DNA from: Polyodon spathula | Lineage: Eukaryota; Chordata; Actinopteri; Acipenseriformes; Polyodontidae | DNA: 64,000 nt | NCBI RefSeq assembly: GCF_017654505.1 | Contig: NC_054538.1 | Location: 48,275,489-48,339,488, forward strand | Direction: 5' to 3' | In this document: positions 47,655 through 60,010 of the stretch, one piece after another | Position numbering within the stretch: the stretch's first letter is position 1 | Layout of the letters: the number at the start of each line of letters is the position of its first letter | Program-made: the position numbers and the translations under genes | Notes under the pieces: generated by a model | What the model was told of the DNA's origin: nothing | The model's database searches: none | What the model saw: only the letters and a program-made list of their open reading frames with translations

Positions 47655-48606
47655 TGTAACATTGTTACATAAATCAAAATGTTAGCATTTTGATTAATTT
47701 CCTTAAAAGAAACTATCCAGTTGAATTAACCCCCCACCCCCCCAGTGTTCAGAATCAGCTAGGGAATTGATTATTTTTTCTTTGTCAACCTGGGGCTGAT
47801 TGGCAACAGGTGTTCTAATTAGCACCCCCTGGGTTTAAGGGGAAACCCCAAGTTCACATCACATGGCATGTGAGAGAGACAGAATGTAAGGGAGAGAGGG
47901 ATGGTTTATGCCTTACTAAAAAAATAGTTTTATCCTGGTTTTCCAGGTTACAATTAGAAACTTTACTAAAATTAGTTTAGTTCTAAACTATTTCACTAGC
48001 AGTAATCTTTGTGGGATTACTAATTAAGTCTGTTATATTACCTAGCATTTTATTTTATTTTGATACTTTGTTTCCTTTTTGGCTAGTCTCCTTTCTTTTT
48101 TGTTTTTTGTGTATTTTGTTCTCTTCGTGTATTTGAATTTTTTGGATTTCCTTCGACTGTTTGGGTTTGTTTGTCACAGATTGCAACCCTATCCAATATC
48201 AGCTTTGGGTTTTCTATGCAGTTCCTGAAGAATGAGTGAGATCAGGCCAGTTTTTTTCTTAATTTTTTTCTTGGACTAATGACTGTTAAATTTGAGCTGC
48301 ATATGATTTTTCAGTGGATTTGGCTGGTGTGTGTGTGTGTGTGTGTGTTTTTTTTTATTTTTTTGCGGGCTCTAACCTGGACATTTAATATGGATTTGGA
48401 TGTTTTTGGGAACATTCATTACTTTTCTTGTTTGTTTGTTTGTTTGTTTGTTTTGAATTTACCCAAATCTGCCTGTATTGTTAATGATATGTTAATTTAT
48501 TATTTTCTTTAAACAATACAGTTAATTTTGTCATTACTAGTTTTTATTTGTTGTTGGAAGCTATATTTTTGTTTATTTTTTTATTAAATCTATTAAGAAT
48601 GTTACA
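47655..48606 (+). repeat. Gypsy 2 3' LTR
   Basis: Begins TGTAAC straight after a polypurine tract (ggggggtgggga, about 47639-47651) and ends GTTACA, a perfect 6-bp inverted terminus. A (GT)n run at 48326-48348 lies inside. Confidence 0.78.
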
Positions 48607-48610
48607 ACTT

Positions 48611-50084
48611 TATCAATAAAAAAATACGATGGTGATTTTAAATTGAAATATAAAAGTTTTAAGCTTACCAGCAAACCTCCTAAAAACATTGTGCTGTGGA
48701 GCCACCACTGTCGCCATTTTGAGCTGTCATCACTATGCATTTAGGTTGAGGTGGTGTTTTGAGTTCGACATATATGATACTACAATCAAAATTAAAAGTA
48801 AATTGCACATGGAATGTTTTCAATTAGTATACTATACTTAATTGTATGTTTTGGAATATAATTTAAAATTTAATTTACCAGTTTAAAATGCTTGCAAAGG
48901 TGACATTTTCTCAAACTGTGTATTGTGATTAATATGTATTTAGTATTTAAACTTATGATAACTGCAGACATTGTGTTTCAGTGATTCATGCTCAATTATG
49001 CAGTGAGTGAAACAAAACTGCAAAGCTCTGAGCAGAGCTCTCCATAGGGGCAGAATCACTAGACACTTGTTTTGCCTACCCTAATTAAGCTCATTTAAAC
49101 CATAATGAAGTTAGACATATACCTTTTTATGTAAAATAATTCAGAAAATCATTAATTCAATTTTACTTTTACACAAAATAATAAAGCTAAAATTGAAACA
49201 GGCCTACTAACACTGCAGTCAGAATGTTCCTGTACTGCTAGGGCTACACTTGTTTCCATTGCATAATGAAAAACTAAAATGTAGTAACTAATAACATCTG
49301 TACGTACCTTTCAATTCTGGTTCTGCCTCTCATTTTTTTGTGTATCGCTGTCGAAGATGTTTTTGTTGACATCATTGATATGTCAAAATATTTCAAGAAT
49401 TTCTCATCTCTCGTACTTTGTGCGTTTGCTTGCTTGCTCGCTTGCTCAGAAGGTATGTCATCAGACTCAGCACAGACAGCAATGCATAAGAATTGTGGGC
49501 ATACCTCAAGAGCTCAGAGTGTAAGTATGATTGATCAAAACATATGTCCGTCACTTGGAGGCGGAATAAAGCAGTAATGATTTTCTAAATTTGATCAGTT
49601 GTCTGTCGTTAACAACTGATGAGGCGGGAGTTGAGGGAGTCGTATAATTGGTAATTTTCAAGTGGGGGGTGTTATATATGGGATTGGTTAAAACTATAGC
49701 CTGTGCTGCAATTGGTACGCTACTGCATCAGTCACTCACTGTTAGAAAGTAGGGTCAATATCATTGAAAAATCTCTTAGAAGCTAATTGCAGAGAGGCAG
49801 CTCAGATACTGTAGACACTCACAGGGCTAGTAGTGCTAAACATCGATACAATTCATGGTGGATCTGATTCTGCACATATTGTTGTATAATAACATTCTTT
49901 ACTAATGACTAATATGTAAAATGTTATGACTTTTTGACCCCTAAGAAATACTACAAAAATATTGCATAATGGGTATAATTATAATTTTGTAACAGACTAA
50001 TGCCCTGTGAAATGTGATAATACGTTATGTTTCTATAAAGAAAACCCATGCATTTACAAATGACACCGATTAATTTTGCTGCAT
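48611..50084. other. Unassigned AT-rich DNA
   Basis: No gene or known repeat. The open frame at 49338-49577 has no recognisable domain. Confidence 0.4.
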
Positions 50085-50484
50085 CTGTCTCTGTCAAGGT
50101 TCCAGAGGGCATGGCACAGAGTGGCAGGTGTGTTTTTAGTGGTAGGCTCTAGCATAAAAAAAAATAAAACATCTTTCAATTTAAAATCGTAATCTAGCTT
50201 GGAATGAATTTTTCTAATGAAAAGTTTTAGTATGCTAATGGCAAATCTTTATTTATTTATTTATTTTATTCAAAAAACTAAAGTAAGTAGAGTGCAAAAC
50301 TTAAATCCCAAGATGGCCACCAGGCAGGAACTGTAGTCGAATTTTATGCGTAAAAAAGCATTTTTAAAACATTTGAATTTTTTTTTCTTTTGTTTAATTT
50401 CAGATATGTTTAAGTACAAACTATTGCTAATAACCTATTTGGGGTTTTGTTTGTTGAAATTTAAAAAACTGTTTGCCTACCCTA
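50085..50484 (+). repeat. Unnamed direct-repeat family, copy 1
   Basis: About 400 bp matching 62570-62972 in the same orientation. Shared blocks include catctttcaatttaaaatc (against gatctttcaatttaaaatc), gtgcaaaacttaaatccc, aagatggccacc and ttttgtttgttgaaat. No terminal repeats or coding sequence are visible. Confidence 0.7.
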
Positions 50485-51760
50485 CTTTGTTTTTTACTCA
50501 CAACACCATTTCCTTACTGTTCTTTAGCTCTTACGGTTGAACTTGTTGAAGAAAGTTCTGTATCATTGTTCTGTAGGTTTTGATGCCAATGGTTGAATTA
50601 AAAATGAATCCATAACTGGTATTTATTGTGTGTGTGTTTACAATGATTTCCTCTGCTTTGTAATCTGTTGTGCTCCCGCTGAAATAGCTCTATTACACTA
50701 TATGTAACCTGAGAACGTGTTCATTTCTGCACATGCTTATGAAATGCTGATGCAAATAGGTTTCAGCTTGTCGTAAGCATGCAGGGAAAATTCTCTGGTT
50801 TATTTTTGGAGGACCCCTTGGAACCTCTTCAAGGACCTCGGAGCCGTGGACCCTCGGTTGAGAAACCCTGACACACTACTTTTTTGTCATATCTGGAGAA
50901 TCCCTTACACAGCTGCCATTAAACTTTTTGTATGAACAATATTTAGCACAAGTTGTTGAGTATCTGATTCTAGGGATATATGGGAGTGTCTGTACATCCA
51001 TGCCACACTTACATTTTTTAATATGTCTGGAGAACCACTTATCCAATTGTAATCAAATGTCACACTTGTTTGCATATATCTGCATAATTGCTTATCAAGT
51101 TATGATATTTAGTAATAACATTATTTAGCTTAAGATATTGAGTATCATATTTTAGGAATATACTGTAGGGGTGTTTGTCTGCCCATACATCCATATCAGT
51201 ATTACTGATAGTTCTAATTTTGAATTTCCAGCCAGGGTAAGGGATGCATGTTACTGACTATGATATACTGTTTCTTATCCTTGGATAAACTTTGAGAAAG
51301 GGATCCTAGTACTGTACACAATTTAAAGCATTATAATACACTATCTAGCATCTGTTATTTCCATAGAGTTGATATCATCAATTATGTATTTTACTTGCAG
51401 CTCTGTCTAATTTATTTTAAAAGCCATTCAATAGATGACAGGAGATTCAAGATTACGTACTTGCTGCTATGCAACAGTACATTTAGGGTGTGAAATGTAT
51501 ATAGTACACACACAATGCATTTTTGATTAATTGAAAACAAATGTTAAATAAAATTGTGTTATCAAGAAAAGGAGGTAGAAATAAATATTAATAAAAGCAG
51601 GTAAGTAACTGAGTATTGTGAGTGTGTGTAATTGCCAACAGCTCTCTTACTGAATGTGGTTACAGAAGTCCATCCACTGTCATTCTGCATTGGTAGTAAA
51701 TGGATAACATTTGGTTGTAACTGGGTTTGTGGGATGTCTTGCTTATTAAAACTTGCCTAC
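50485..51760. other. Unassigned AT-rich DNA
   Basis: No coding or RNA signal seen. A stretch at 50890-51200 holds two loosely similar halves (gtctgtacatccatgcc and gtctgcccatacatccat), possibly an old duplicated repeat. Confidence 0.35.
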
Positions 51761-52480
51761 TGTGACAGAAATATAATGAATCTTGGTTGTAAATCTCTCT
51801 CCCGGCCTGTGAGGGCCCTAAGCAGTGAAAGTAGAGTCCTTTGGACTGGCTGGCCTTACAGTTCTTTCCCAGGGTCGGGAAGTCGGTCAGTCTGGAAGAA
51901 GGCGAGACTCTGTTGCAAGAACTATTTACCCTTGGAAGGGAAACAATGTAGCAGCTGCAGATTGTAGAGACAGCTGCACTCATTTACCAAGGGGGTGGAG
52001 AATCGCAATCTGCTCCTTTGCTTGATTTTTGCATATTGAAACTAGAAGGACCGTGAGAGACCCAGAAAAACCTGTTATAAAGAATATTCGTGTTTTGTGT
52101 GTTTTTGTTTGTTAGTAATTGTCTATTTGTAAACCACCAGATGGCTAACATGTATCCGGAGCTGTCACTTTGGGCCAGCACAAAGCCGGAGCAACACTTC
52201 ACCACAGTCACTATAATAAATTATCACCCACCACGAGCACTACTGCACGCACCCAAAGTGGTGACCATGGCTGGTATTATTGTGGGGTGGATCACGTGTA
52301 TTGATTTGGGCTTCAATCCCTGTCTTCTACCTCCTAGCCAGAGCCTATTGTTTGGTCGGCAGACTGGAAGTTATAAAGACCCCTTTCCGGAACAGATTAG
52401 CTTCCTGTCTGTGTTTGTTCTTGAAGTGCATCACCTCTGCACCTGTTCACAATCAGCAGCCACTTTGCCCCACCTACTTT
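51761..52480 (+). repeat. Three-copy interspersed repeat, copy 2 (longest)
   Basis: Starts TGTGACAG like copy 1 at 21587 and stays alignable with it to about 52211. Beyond that it aligns with copy 3 (58510-58990) through accacgagcactactgcacg and tattattgtgggg to about 52480. It therefore bridges the other two copies and shows that copy 1 is 3' truncated and copy 3 is 5' truncated. LTR-like ends suggest an LTR family; no protein is encoded. Confidence 0.6.
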
Positions 52481-53185
52481 TAAAGATATTTAGTAAACCT
52501 TTGATCCAAATTACCAATTTTCACGGCATTTTGCTGTTTTTCCTACATTTTTCCCAATTATCCCAAGCATTTACCATACTTTAGCATGTTTACAGTGATT
52601 GTTGCCCATTCTTTATTACACATTGCTATGCTTTTGCCATGGTTTTATAACTTTTATAAGGAGTCTGAGCGGACTTAATGAAGTGAGTGTCCAAGTCATT
52701 CATCACTCCTATAAAAATGATTTTTTTAGATGTCAGATTATCTATTTTGTATTTCAATTGATAATTGATCTACAATTCAACTGAAAACTGTGGCTTCGTA
52801 GACAGTATTTATTTGTGTTTAACATGTTTAATGTACTCAAATTTGTTTCCCCTGTTTCTGCAACACAACAAAAACAATTAAAGAATACAACATATTTAAA
52901 CCCAAATCAATAAATATTTAACATTAATCACTAAGATTTAACTATACTATTTTGATTAATTTAAATACACTTCTCAAGGCTGTGAGGAATACTATTTTGC
53001 AATTTATATCTTCACTAGTTAAACCACAATACTACACCAAACCAAACATTTGTGCTTGAGAAAAAAAATATACCTATAACAACATATGTTTGTTTTGTGT
53101 TTTAAATAATTTACAGGAAGCAAATATATTTAAAAATTGAATTCAGTCTAAGTACTGGTTTCACACTTATTGCCTTTTGAAGCTA
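52481..53185. other. Unassigned AT-rich DNA
   Basis: Nothing recognisable. Confidence 0.4.
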
Positions 53186-53440
53186 AGGTTAAAGGCCTAT
53201 TCGCACCGGATGCAATGTGCCAAACGAATATACAGTACAACACACCACAACAAAAAATAATAAAACATTCGTACCAAAACTTTCACCCTGCCTGAGATGC
53301 CGGGGCGAAAAAAATAGGGTTGTCTTTTTTTGCAGTTTTGTCACACGGGAGCTGGGTACTGACCAATGACTAGTCAAAGGAGAGTCACCTCTATCACATT
53401 GCACGCATGCGCCTGTCACCACTGGTGTGAAAGGTAGGGT
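53186..53440. mobile_element. Candidate MITE
   Basis: The left end reads aaggcctattcgcaccggat. The right end on the minus strand gives ctacctttcacaccagtggt, partially matching as an inverted repeat. Left-end wording is like that of abundant fish MITEs I know only from memory. Short, non-coding, higher GC than its flanks. Confidence 0.4.
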
Positions 53441-54149
53441 CTCAGCCAAAATATAATTTCATCGCACTGAGTAGACATTGAGGCTGAAAATTATTTATAA
53501 ATATATTTGCTTTCTAGAAATCATTTAAAAACACAAAAATATATATTCTTATGGGTACCTGTTTTGCAAGACTTCATATCTGTTATGCAGTATAATTTAA
53601 AGCTTTGTTTTGAATTTTTTTTTTTTTAAATTACGATTCTTTTTGGATTCCATTAGTTGGAATTGAAAAAAGTGATCTCATCATCATTAAAGATGGTAAC
53701 ATGTGGAGATGGCGCCATCTGATACGTAGAAATAATAAGGGCAAGTTATGTCACTAGATACAAGAAACCTTTCAATTTCTCAGGAAAATTGCTGTAATGT
53801 CATGCAACTAGGTGGTTCCACACTCCGATTTGGAAGTCTGAAGTTCAATTTTGGTTTGTTTGATCAGTGGGTGTGAATTATCGTGATACCATCTTTCATA
53901 ACCTAAGGTCAAATTTTATGTTCTTGGGTTCAAAGAGAGAAATATGATAAAGGCTTAGATATCAAGCATGTAAAGCACCAAAGGCGTCATATTTCCCATT
54001 ACACAGTGATACAAAATAAATGTTAGACTGGCAGTTTTTTATTTCTAGAATTTGAGGAGAAATTGTCAGAATGGTCACTATGGAATAAGAAATAAAAAAA
54101 TTCAAAACACATTAAGTAACAACAATTGTGTATTAATATATTGAGCAGT
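53441..54149. other. Unassigned DNA 3' of the cystatin gene
   Basis: No feature recognised. Confidence 0.4.
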
Positions 54150-54169
54150 TATACATATTATACAGGAAG

Positions 54170-54175
54170 TTTATT
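54170..54175 (-). terminator. Cystatin polyadenylation signal
   Basis: Minus-strand AATAAA about 147 bases after the stop codon. A second AATAAA overlaps the stop codon itself and is less plausible as the working site. Confidence 0.6.
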
Positions 54176-54321
54176 TTGACATATTTCTACACATTTAAAC
54201 AGTAATTATTAATCCTCAAATGCTTTCAGCACATTAACTTGTATACTAATGATTCGAAATAGCTTAAAAGCACACATTTTATATACTAGTTACAAGAAAA
54301 TTGATAGTAATTATATATAGT

Positions 54322-54402
54322 TTATTGGTTATCTTTGCAGATGGATTGTAGGAGAATGTTTTTATCATGCCAAGTCAAGACTACGAAATGGCAAGCCAAG
54401 AT
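54322..54402 (-). CDS. Cystatin exon 3
   Basis: Preceded by a pyrimidine-rich acceptor (ttctcttacag). Codes ILACHFVVLTWHDKNILLQ, then SICKDNQ and TAA, giving the second disulfide pair and the tryptophan loop. The stop codon overlaps an AATAAA hexamer. Confidence 0.9.
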   Translation of the reverse strand: MLACHFVVLTWHDKNILLQSICKDNQ

Positions 54403-56951
54403 CTGTAAGAGAATGGGCAAAGAATTACATGAGACATACAATGCCTGCCATATGGCTTTTATTAAAACCATTGCTTTGTGAGGTACAATATTTGGTTAGT
54501 GTTTGAAAATGATTCAAAATGATTTTGAACACCATTTAGTCACTGAATGACAATCTTATAGAACTGTTTTACAATATGCCATTTCCATAGTATTAAAATA
54601 TCAGTGTACTAACTGAAACAACCCCTAGCAAAACCATTAGCAGACCACAACATTACTAGCAATGGCATCACTGTTGATTTGGTACCTGACAAGGTAGCAC
54701 ACAGTTACAGATACAGAGCCATGGTACTGCAGTGGGTTGTCAGTGTGCATTGGATCATACTATTGTCGGTAGGAAAATAGTAGCAATGACTCGTACAACT
54801 GTAGCTGCTCTTGTGCAACCAGTACCAATAAGTACAGAGCCCCTGCATCGTCATTATATTGCCACCACTGAAAATTAATTTTGGAAAGCAACTACAGTCA
54901 AAAACCTACCTCTACCATTCCTTTTTAAAAGTTAATACTGATAAAAAAAAGGATAGGAAATAGGATCATTTACAGCCAGGCACTGTGCCAGCAGCTTCTG
55001 AGAGTGCATCTAATATCCACTTGGGGCCATACTAATTTGACCTGTGTCCTGATAATTAAGAAGTATAGCACAACAGGCTGAGTGGATATTGCCATGCCTC
55101 AGGGGGCATTGTGAGGCATGAGACTGTATATTATATTATAAGTATGTCATATTGTGATTACAATGGCTCATTTGACATTAAAAACTGCCAACAAAAATGG
55201 GTTTAGAGGGAACCATGGCAATATATGAATTTACACTAGAGTAAAAAGCCACAGTAAAATGAGGAAGGCAACAAAAACATGATTGCAATATACAGAAACA
55301 AGACCGTAAATCAGTGATTTGAGATGGGGTGGGGATGGCTGGTAAGACGAATAATTGAGTTCATGTTGATAAAATATACTAAAAGTAATTTACCTGCACG
55401 TCACCTGGATTCTGCATTAAAGTGCAATCAGAAAGATACTGTGCAGAAATCCCCTTCAGACATTCTGTTCTTCCTATCGCGGCATCTATCACATACTCTT
55501 TCCCATTCATAACCTACAAGAAAAGAGTTTGTGGAAACTCTTAATGTTAACCGTATAACATGAATTGCATGAGAAGTGGAGTTTCTCTGCTATAACAGGG
55601 CACAGCACAGTTTAATTAAAAAAACTTCATAACATCTCCCATTCACAGCACAGGAGCGCATACATGACTATTTAAAAAAAGAATCCAGGGTATTTAAAAA
55701 AACACATCACATAATAATTATAACAAGACGTCCTACGGAATGTATTTGAAGTCAGTGGTGTACCTCTCTAGCATAAAAACCTCTTTTACACAGAAGATAT
55801 TCTCCCTGCATACTCAAAGCACATTTTAGTTATACTTAATATTCTAAAATTCTATACTGTAATTTATTCAAATGTATGAAGTTAATGACATGTACATTAC
55901 CTTTAGTTTACAATAGAAATTAATAATGGGGTGAATCGGGAGGCTCCAAAATATTGAAGAATTTATAGTCCTCCCAGCTCACTCTTTCTATAGAGTACTT
56001 TCAAATAGTTGCTTTGAATCACTTTACACACATATGTTGGAGTTATATTTTGAATAAGTTTGCACCAGAAAAAAGTCTTTACATTATTTAACAAAATAAT
56101 ATGTACTTCATATGAACTCAAAGCACATATAGCAGAGACGATATGCAGTGATAACAGTAGGCAAACTATAGTCAATAATATTTGTAATTATCTGTCTGTT
56201 GCCATTGTGGTTTTGAGTTGTGTCCATGCAGGGAGGCTGAGACCACTAGTGCTCAAGTCACATATTCCCCAAACCAGAATCTCAAATACAGTAGAGAAAA
56301 GGTAGTACAGCAAACTAATTCATTAGTGTTGTCTTTTACACTGGAGGGCTAGGTTATTATCTGACTCGGGTCACAACAGAGTTAGTTGGTCCCAGTTGTC
56401 CAAATCACAAAACCATCATAAAATTCAGCAAAATTGTAATTCCCACAACTGTAACTCTGAATTGAATAGCAAGGGTCTTCATGTCAGCAGGCATGGAGGG
56501 AAGCTCAAAAGACATCCACTGACACCAGTCTGACTGTAGTCAATGCCATTGTCTAGTCTGTCATCTTTCTTGACTAAATTATCCTACACATGTCCACAAC
56601 CCCCACGCAAACTTCTATTTGGTTGGTGCATAACAATAAAAAAGCCATCTGATACAATGAAACAAAATTAAACAGAATTATTTTAATTTCAACTAAACTT
56701 TTATCCACGTCAATGGGCGCCATAATGTTTTAGTTAATATTTACCTGAATTGTTTGTAAAGTAAAGTTAAGGCTCTTGTAGAGATATTGTTCCTTGGACA
56801 TGACGTTGTAGGATTGCAGTGCGTAGTTGAGAGCTTCGCTTACTCCATTGCTGCTTTGGTTGTCCCGTTTTTGAACCACTATAGGTCCTGTGGACACTGA
56901 GAGTATGGCAACAGAGACAAGAACACCAATCCCTTGGCAGCAGACAATCAT
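54322..56951 (-). CDS. Type 2 cystatin (secreted cysteine-protease inhibitor), three exons
   Basis: Three minus-strand exons join into a 135-residue precursor: 56951-56745 (69 codons), 55513-55394 (40) and 54402-54322 (26 plus TAA). Both introns are phase 0 with GT-AG ends, splitting the protein directly after the Gln of the inhibitory loop and before the last Cys pair. That is the canonical type 2 cystatin layout. Residues 1-21 form a hydrophobic signal peptide. EALNYALQSYN is the central helix, and Q69-V-M-N-G73 stands for the Q-x-V-x-G loop with Met in place of Val. IGRTEC carries C87, which pairs with C99; C113 pairs with C131; W120 replaces the Pro-Trp loop as Thr-Trp. It should act outside the cell against papain-type proteases, perhaps with altered affinity. 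The orthologue cannot be named from this alone. Confidence 0.92.
55394..55513 (-). CDS. Cystatin exon 2
   Basis: Preceded by the acceptor cttgtag and followed by the donor gtaaat. Its 40 codons begin VMNGKEYVIDAAIGRTECLK and include the first disulfide pair (C87, C99). Exactly 120 bases, phase 0 on both sides. Confidence 0.92.
56745..56951 (-). CDS. Cystatin exon 1
   Basis: Codes residues 1-69: signal peptide (MIVCCQGIGVLVSVAILSVS), likely mature start near Gly22-Pro23, then the helix. It ends ...ACA ATT CAG followed by the donor gtaaat. ATG 56951 is chosen because it is the only Met giving a signal peptide and sits about 55 bases from a TATA box. Confidence 0.92.
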
Positions 56952-57007
56952 TTCTAGTCTCTCGGTTCTTTTGCAGCTGTGTGTGAAGAAAGGGACAGTT
57001 GGTGTGG

Positions 57008-57016
57008 TTTATATAC
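57008..57016 (-). promoter_or_regulatory. TATA box of the cystatin gene
   Basis: Minus-strand gtatataaa lies about 55-65 bases upstream of the cystatin ATG, which places a transcription start near 56980 and a short 5' UTR. No other regulatory element could be named. Confidence 0.65.
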
Positions 57017-57029
57017 TCGTTAATCAATC

Positions 57030-57916
57030 TAGTCGATCAGCTTAGTCTGTTTACATTGCTTTGTTTCTTTTTTTTAACTGTTTATACAACCCAGTGCATG
57101 ACAAAGAAAAGCACTTTCTTTTTTATGATTTCCACATTGTAGCTATATATGGTACCTACAATCTAAGTGAAATGCACAACCAGGTTCTGCAAATAAAGTT
57201 TGTTTTCTAAGTGCACTTTTACTATGTGTGCATTATCTAGATACTTCTGGGAATATCAAATATTACGCAATTACGGTTGTGTTGAAAGCTGATAAGAGTG
57301 TTACAATACACAGAAAGAAGTAATACATCTAACCCTATTTTATATATAATACATGGAAGAAGACTATATTTGCATCCTTAGCCATTCGAAAAAAAGGCAT
57401 AATACCACAGTAGTGATGTCAAAAGGTGATAATTCCTCTAGAGGAAAATATACTTGAATTTCGACTCCTCGAGACCATCACTTTCAATTCAAACACAAAA
57501 GGTCTTGTTTTCAATCACTTGACAATTACACCTACAGTACAGGAATGTTCATTAATGATCAACAAAATGAGAATACATTAAAAAAATATGTCAAGCTGGC
57601 ATATTCGTATCTCAGAGAAACTGAAGAGGAATGGGAAATTAAAACAAGGTAAATGCAATCATCCAAATATAGATGAAGCACTAATGGCTAATGACATAGA
57701 ACGTCTGTACAGCACTGAAACACTCAGTTTAAAAAACAACTGTACAGCTGAGCCTCGTCTTCTTTCTCCGCAGCATCACAAGGATATCCATGTCTTATAA
57801 AAAAAATCGGTTTCTATGACAGTTTATAAATTACTCGACCTTCGGTCTCGTAATTTATGACGCCACAGAAACTCTAGATGGAATTATTTTGCTGTAACTC
57901 ACTGAAGCCCATTTAT

Positions 57917-57918
<2 letters not shown>
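57030..57918. other. Unassigned DNA upstream of the cystatin gene
   Basis: No gene seen. It contains a 33-base near-palindrome at 57826-57858: ataaattac and gtaatttat arms around gaccttcggtc. Confidence 0.4.

Positions 57919-57984
<66 letters not shown>
57919..57984. repeat. (GT)n microsatellite
   Basis: About 58 bp of TG repeats followed by tatata. Confidence 0.9.
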
Positions 57985-58509
57985 GTGATAGGGCCAGGGG
58001 CAGGGTCGAGAATGGGCGGTACGTGAGGATAAATCTGCTGGTAAATTATGCCCTCACACTACCAGAAACAAGATGGCTGACCCAGTGGAAATTACAGCTC
58101 CCGGACAGCTATCCGGTGGGAAGTGATGTCACCCAGGGGAGGGGTACAGGCAGCCAAACAGTCAAGTTCAATTCACGGGTAATCACAAACAAAAGCACAA
58201 ACACTTACGAAACTCTCTCTCCCAGCACAAACCTCTCTCTTACTCCTTCATAAGTGCTGTGAGCCAGCCCCTTTTGATCCCAACATGTTTACTTATTTTC
58301 AGCTCTTAAACAGTTGCAGTTCAAGTTACTATTAAATGTTATAGCTAACTTGAAATATGCAACTGTTCAAGAACTGAAAACAAGTAAAAAGGTCTTATTA
58401 AGCAAATTATCCATTCAATTAATGGTCTAGTTAAGTAATTGACAGCTTGGTTGGAATGAAAACCAGCAGCCACAGGGGGTCCCCAGGACCGAGTTTGAGA
58501 AGCCCTGGA
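57985..58509. other. Unassigned, moderately GC-rich DNA
   Basis: 58000-58250 differs in composition from its flanks and is probably part of a repeat (LTR-like), but no ends could be set. Confidence 0.3.
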
Positions 58510-58990
58510 CTAGAAGGACCGTGAGAGACCCCAGTGAAAACTGCAATTATATTCGTGAGTGTTCTGTTTGTTTGTGCATGTTAGTAATTGTCTTGTTTGT
58601 AAACCACCAGATGGCTAACACGTATCCGGAGCTGTCGCCTTGGGCCAGCACAAGGCCGGAACAACACTACACCACACTTACAAAAATGACCTGTTATCAC
58701 CTACCACGAGCACTACTGCACGTGCCCAGGACTGGTGACTGTGTTCAGTATTATTGTGGGGCAGATGAAGTGAGTTTATTATTTGGGCTTCCACCCATTA
58801 TTATTATTACCTCTGCGCATTACACATTGGTGTGTATTGCCAGGGTTTATTGTTTGGACACCAAACCAGGATTAGAAATAATAAAAGCCCTTTTCCAAAT
58901 CGGATTACAGTTTCTGTCTGTGTTATTCCTGTACTGCATCACCTCTGCATCCGTACCCACTCAGCAACCTTGTCATACAGCTATATTTAA
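58510..58990 (+). repeat. Three-copy interspersed repeat, copy 3
   Basis: Begins ctagaaggaccgtgagagac like 52042 and follows copy 2 through aaccaccagatggctaacac, tatccggagctgtcg and the accacgagcactactgcacg block. A 5'-truncated copy. Confidence 0.6.
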
Positions 58991-59219
58991 AACCAAAAAT
59001 ATAAAGTCATATTTACTAGCCAACCAGACCTCACGTACTATTTTGACTAATTCATATATTAAATATGTACTGCAGACTCAGCTCATAGTGAAAAATTAAA
59101 TGCCCCTTGGGAAGACTATTGTTACTTCTTGGGTGCAATGCCCCCTGCCAGTAACAATAGTCTTCCCTCAGTGCAATCATTTTCTACTATAGCAGTCCCT
59201 CCTCTCCAGTCCAGAGTTA

Positions 59220-59220
<1 letters not shown>

Positions 59221-59279
<59 letters not shown>
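59221..59279. repeat. (AC)n microsatellite
   Basis: About 58 bp of CA repeats. Confidence 0.9.
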
Positions 59280-59281
<2 letters not shown>

Positions 59282-59460
59282 GTCTAATCCAACCCCTCTA
59301 CATACAAGCATTCTGTACAATATAATTTGGCATGATTTTTGGGTGCCAACCAAATTCCTGTTGAAATGAATGGTGTTAATAACAGCTAAGGATTTGGTTG
59401 AGGACTTGTTGCATTTTTAGTTTGCTGAGGTATTGTTGAGTTTATTATACTGTGTATGTA

Positions 59461-60010
59461 CAGCTTTGGCCAAAAGTTTTGCATCACCCTATAGAATTAA
59501 CTAATTTTGCTTTATAAAGTTGAATGAAACCTGTTGTATAATGCTACATTAGCATATTGAATTGCATACCGCTTTCTAGTTTTCCATATACTGTACTTAA
59601 AAATGACAAAAGTTGAAAAAAGTGACATTTGGAAATTTAACATGAAATACTTTCCTACTATTGAAATTATCTTGAAATTGACCTTGAAATTATTTTGTAC
59701 TTTCTTTGATTACACAATGTTAAAATTATAGGTGTTTTTTTTATGTCTCACTCCTATAATTCTAGGTGAAGCATAACTTTGGCCTTAGCTGTACTAGAAT
59801 TGTTTTTTATTCTTTTACTATAAATCTGTGATACATCACACTGTTTAATTTGGCACAATTTTATGGTTCCAGATTGCAGAGGTTTTACTGTGGGTTTCCA
59901 AATAAAGGCAGCATCACTCTGGAACTTTATGGTTACATCAAGGGGTTTTAATTCCAATACTTCTATGGTGCTCAGATTAATTCTCCACAGCTAAACTTTG
60001 TTTTCTTAAG
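59461..60010. mobile_element. Tc1/mariner-like terminus, non-autonomous remnant
   Basis: Starts cagctttggccaaaagtttt directly after a TA; this is a common Tc1-family end in vertebrates (general knowledge). No transposase domain is readable to its right and no opposite terminus was found, so the right limit is a guess. Confidence 0.5.

Larger units (their letters stand above)
41136..48610 (+). mobile_element. Ty3/Gypsy-like LTR retrotransposon 2 with both LTRs and target duplication
   Basis: LTRs at 41140-41837 and 47655-48606 bound gag, protease, RT, RNase H and integrase remnants in Ty3/Gypsy order. The element ends are flanked by ACTT (41136-41139 and 48607-48610). The two LTRs have diverged by point changes and indels (about 698 against 952 bp), so the insertion is old. 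A 2.1-kb TIR element sits inside pol. Confidence 0.85.

Noticed and set aside
41863..48606. Endogenous retrovirus with an envelope gene
   Set aside because: No envelope-like frame lies between integrase and the 3' LTR in either Gypsy element.
54341..54481. Plus-strand candidate exon with a tttgcag acceptor and a gaggtac donor, open in one frame
   Set aside because: The opposite strand of the same stretch contains the cystatin third exon with a better acceptor and correct phase, so the plus-strand frame is a shadow.
55963..56175. Minus-strand 70-codon frame with a hydrophobic start, inside cystatin intron 1
   Set aside because: No cystatin or other domain, and splice junctions of the gene bypass it.
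57918..58253. Open frame beginning with repeated Cys-Val
   Set aside because: Translation of a GT microsatellite plus non-coding repeat sequence.
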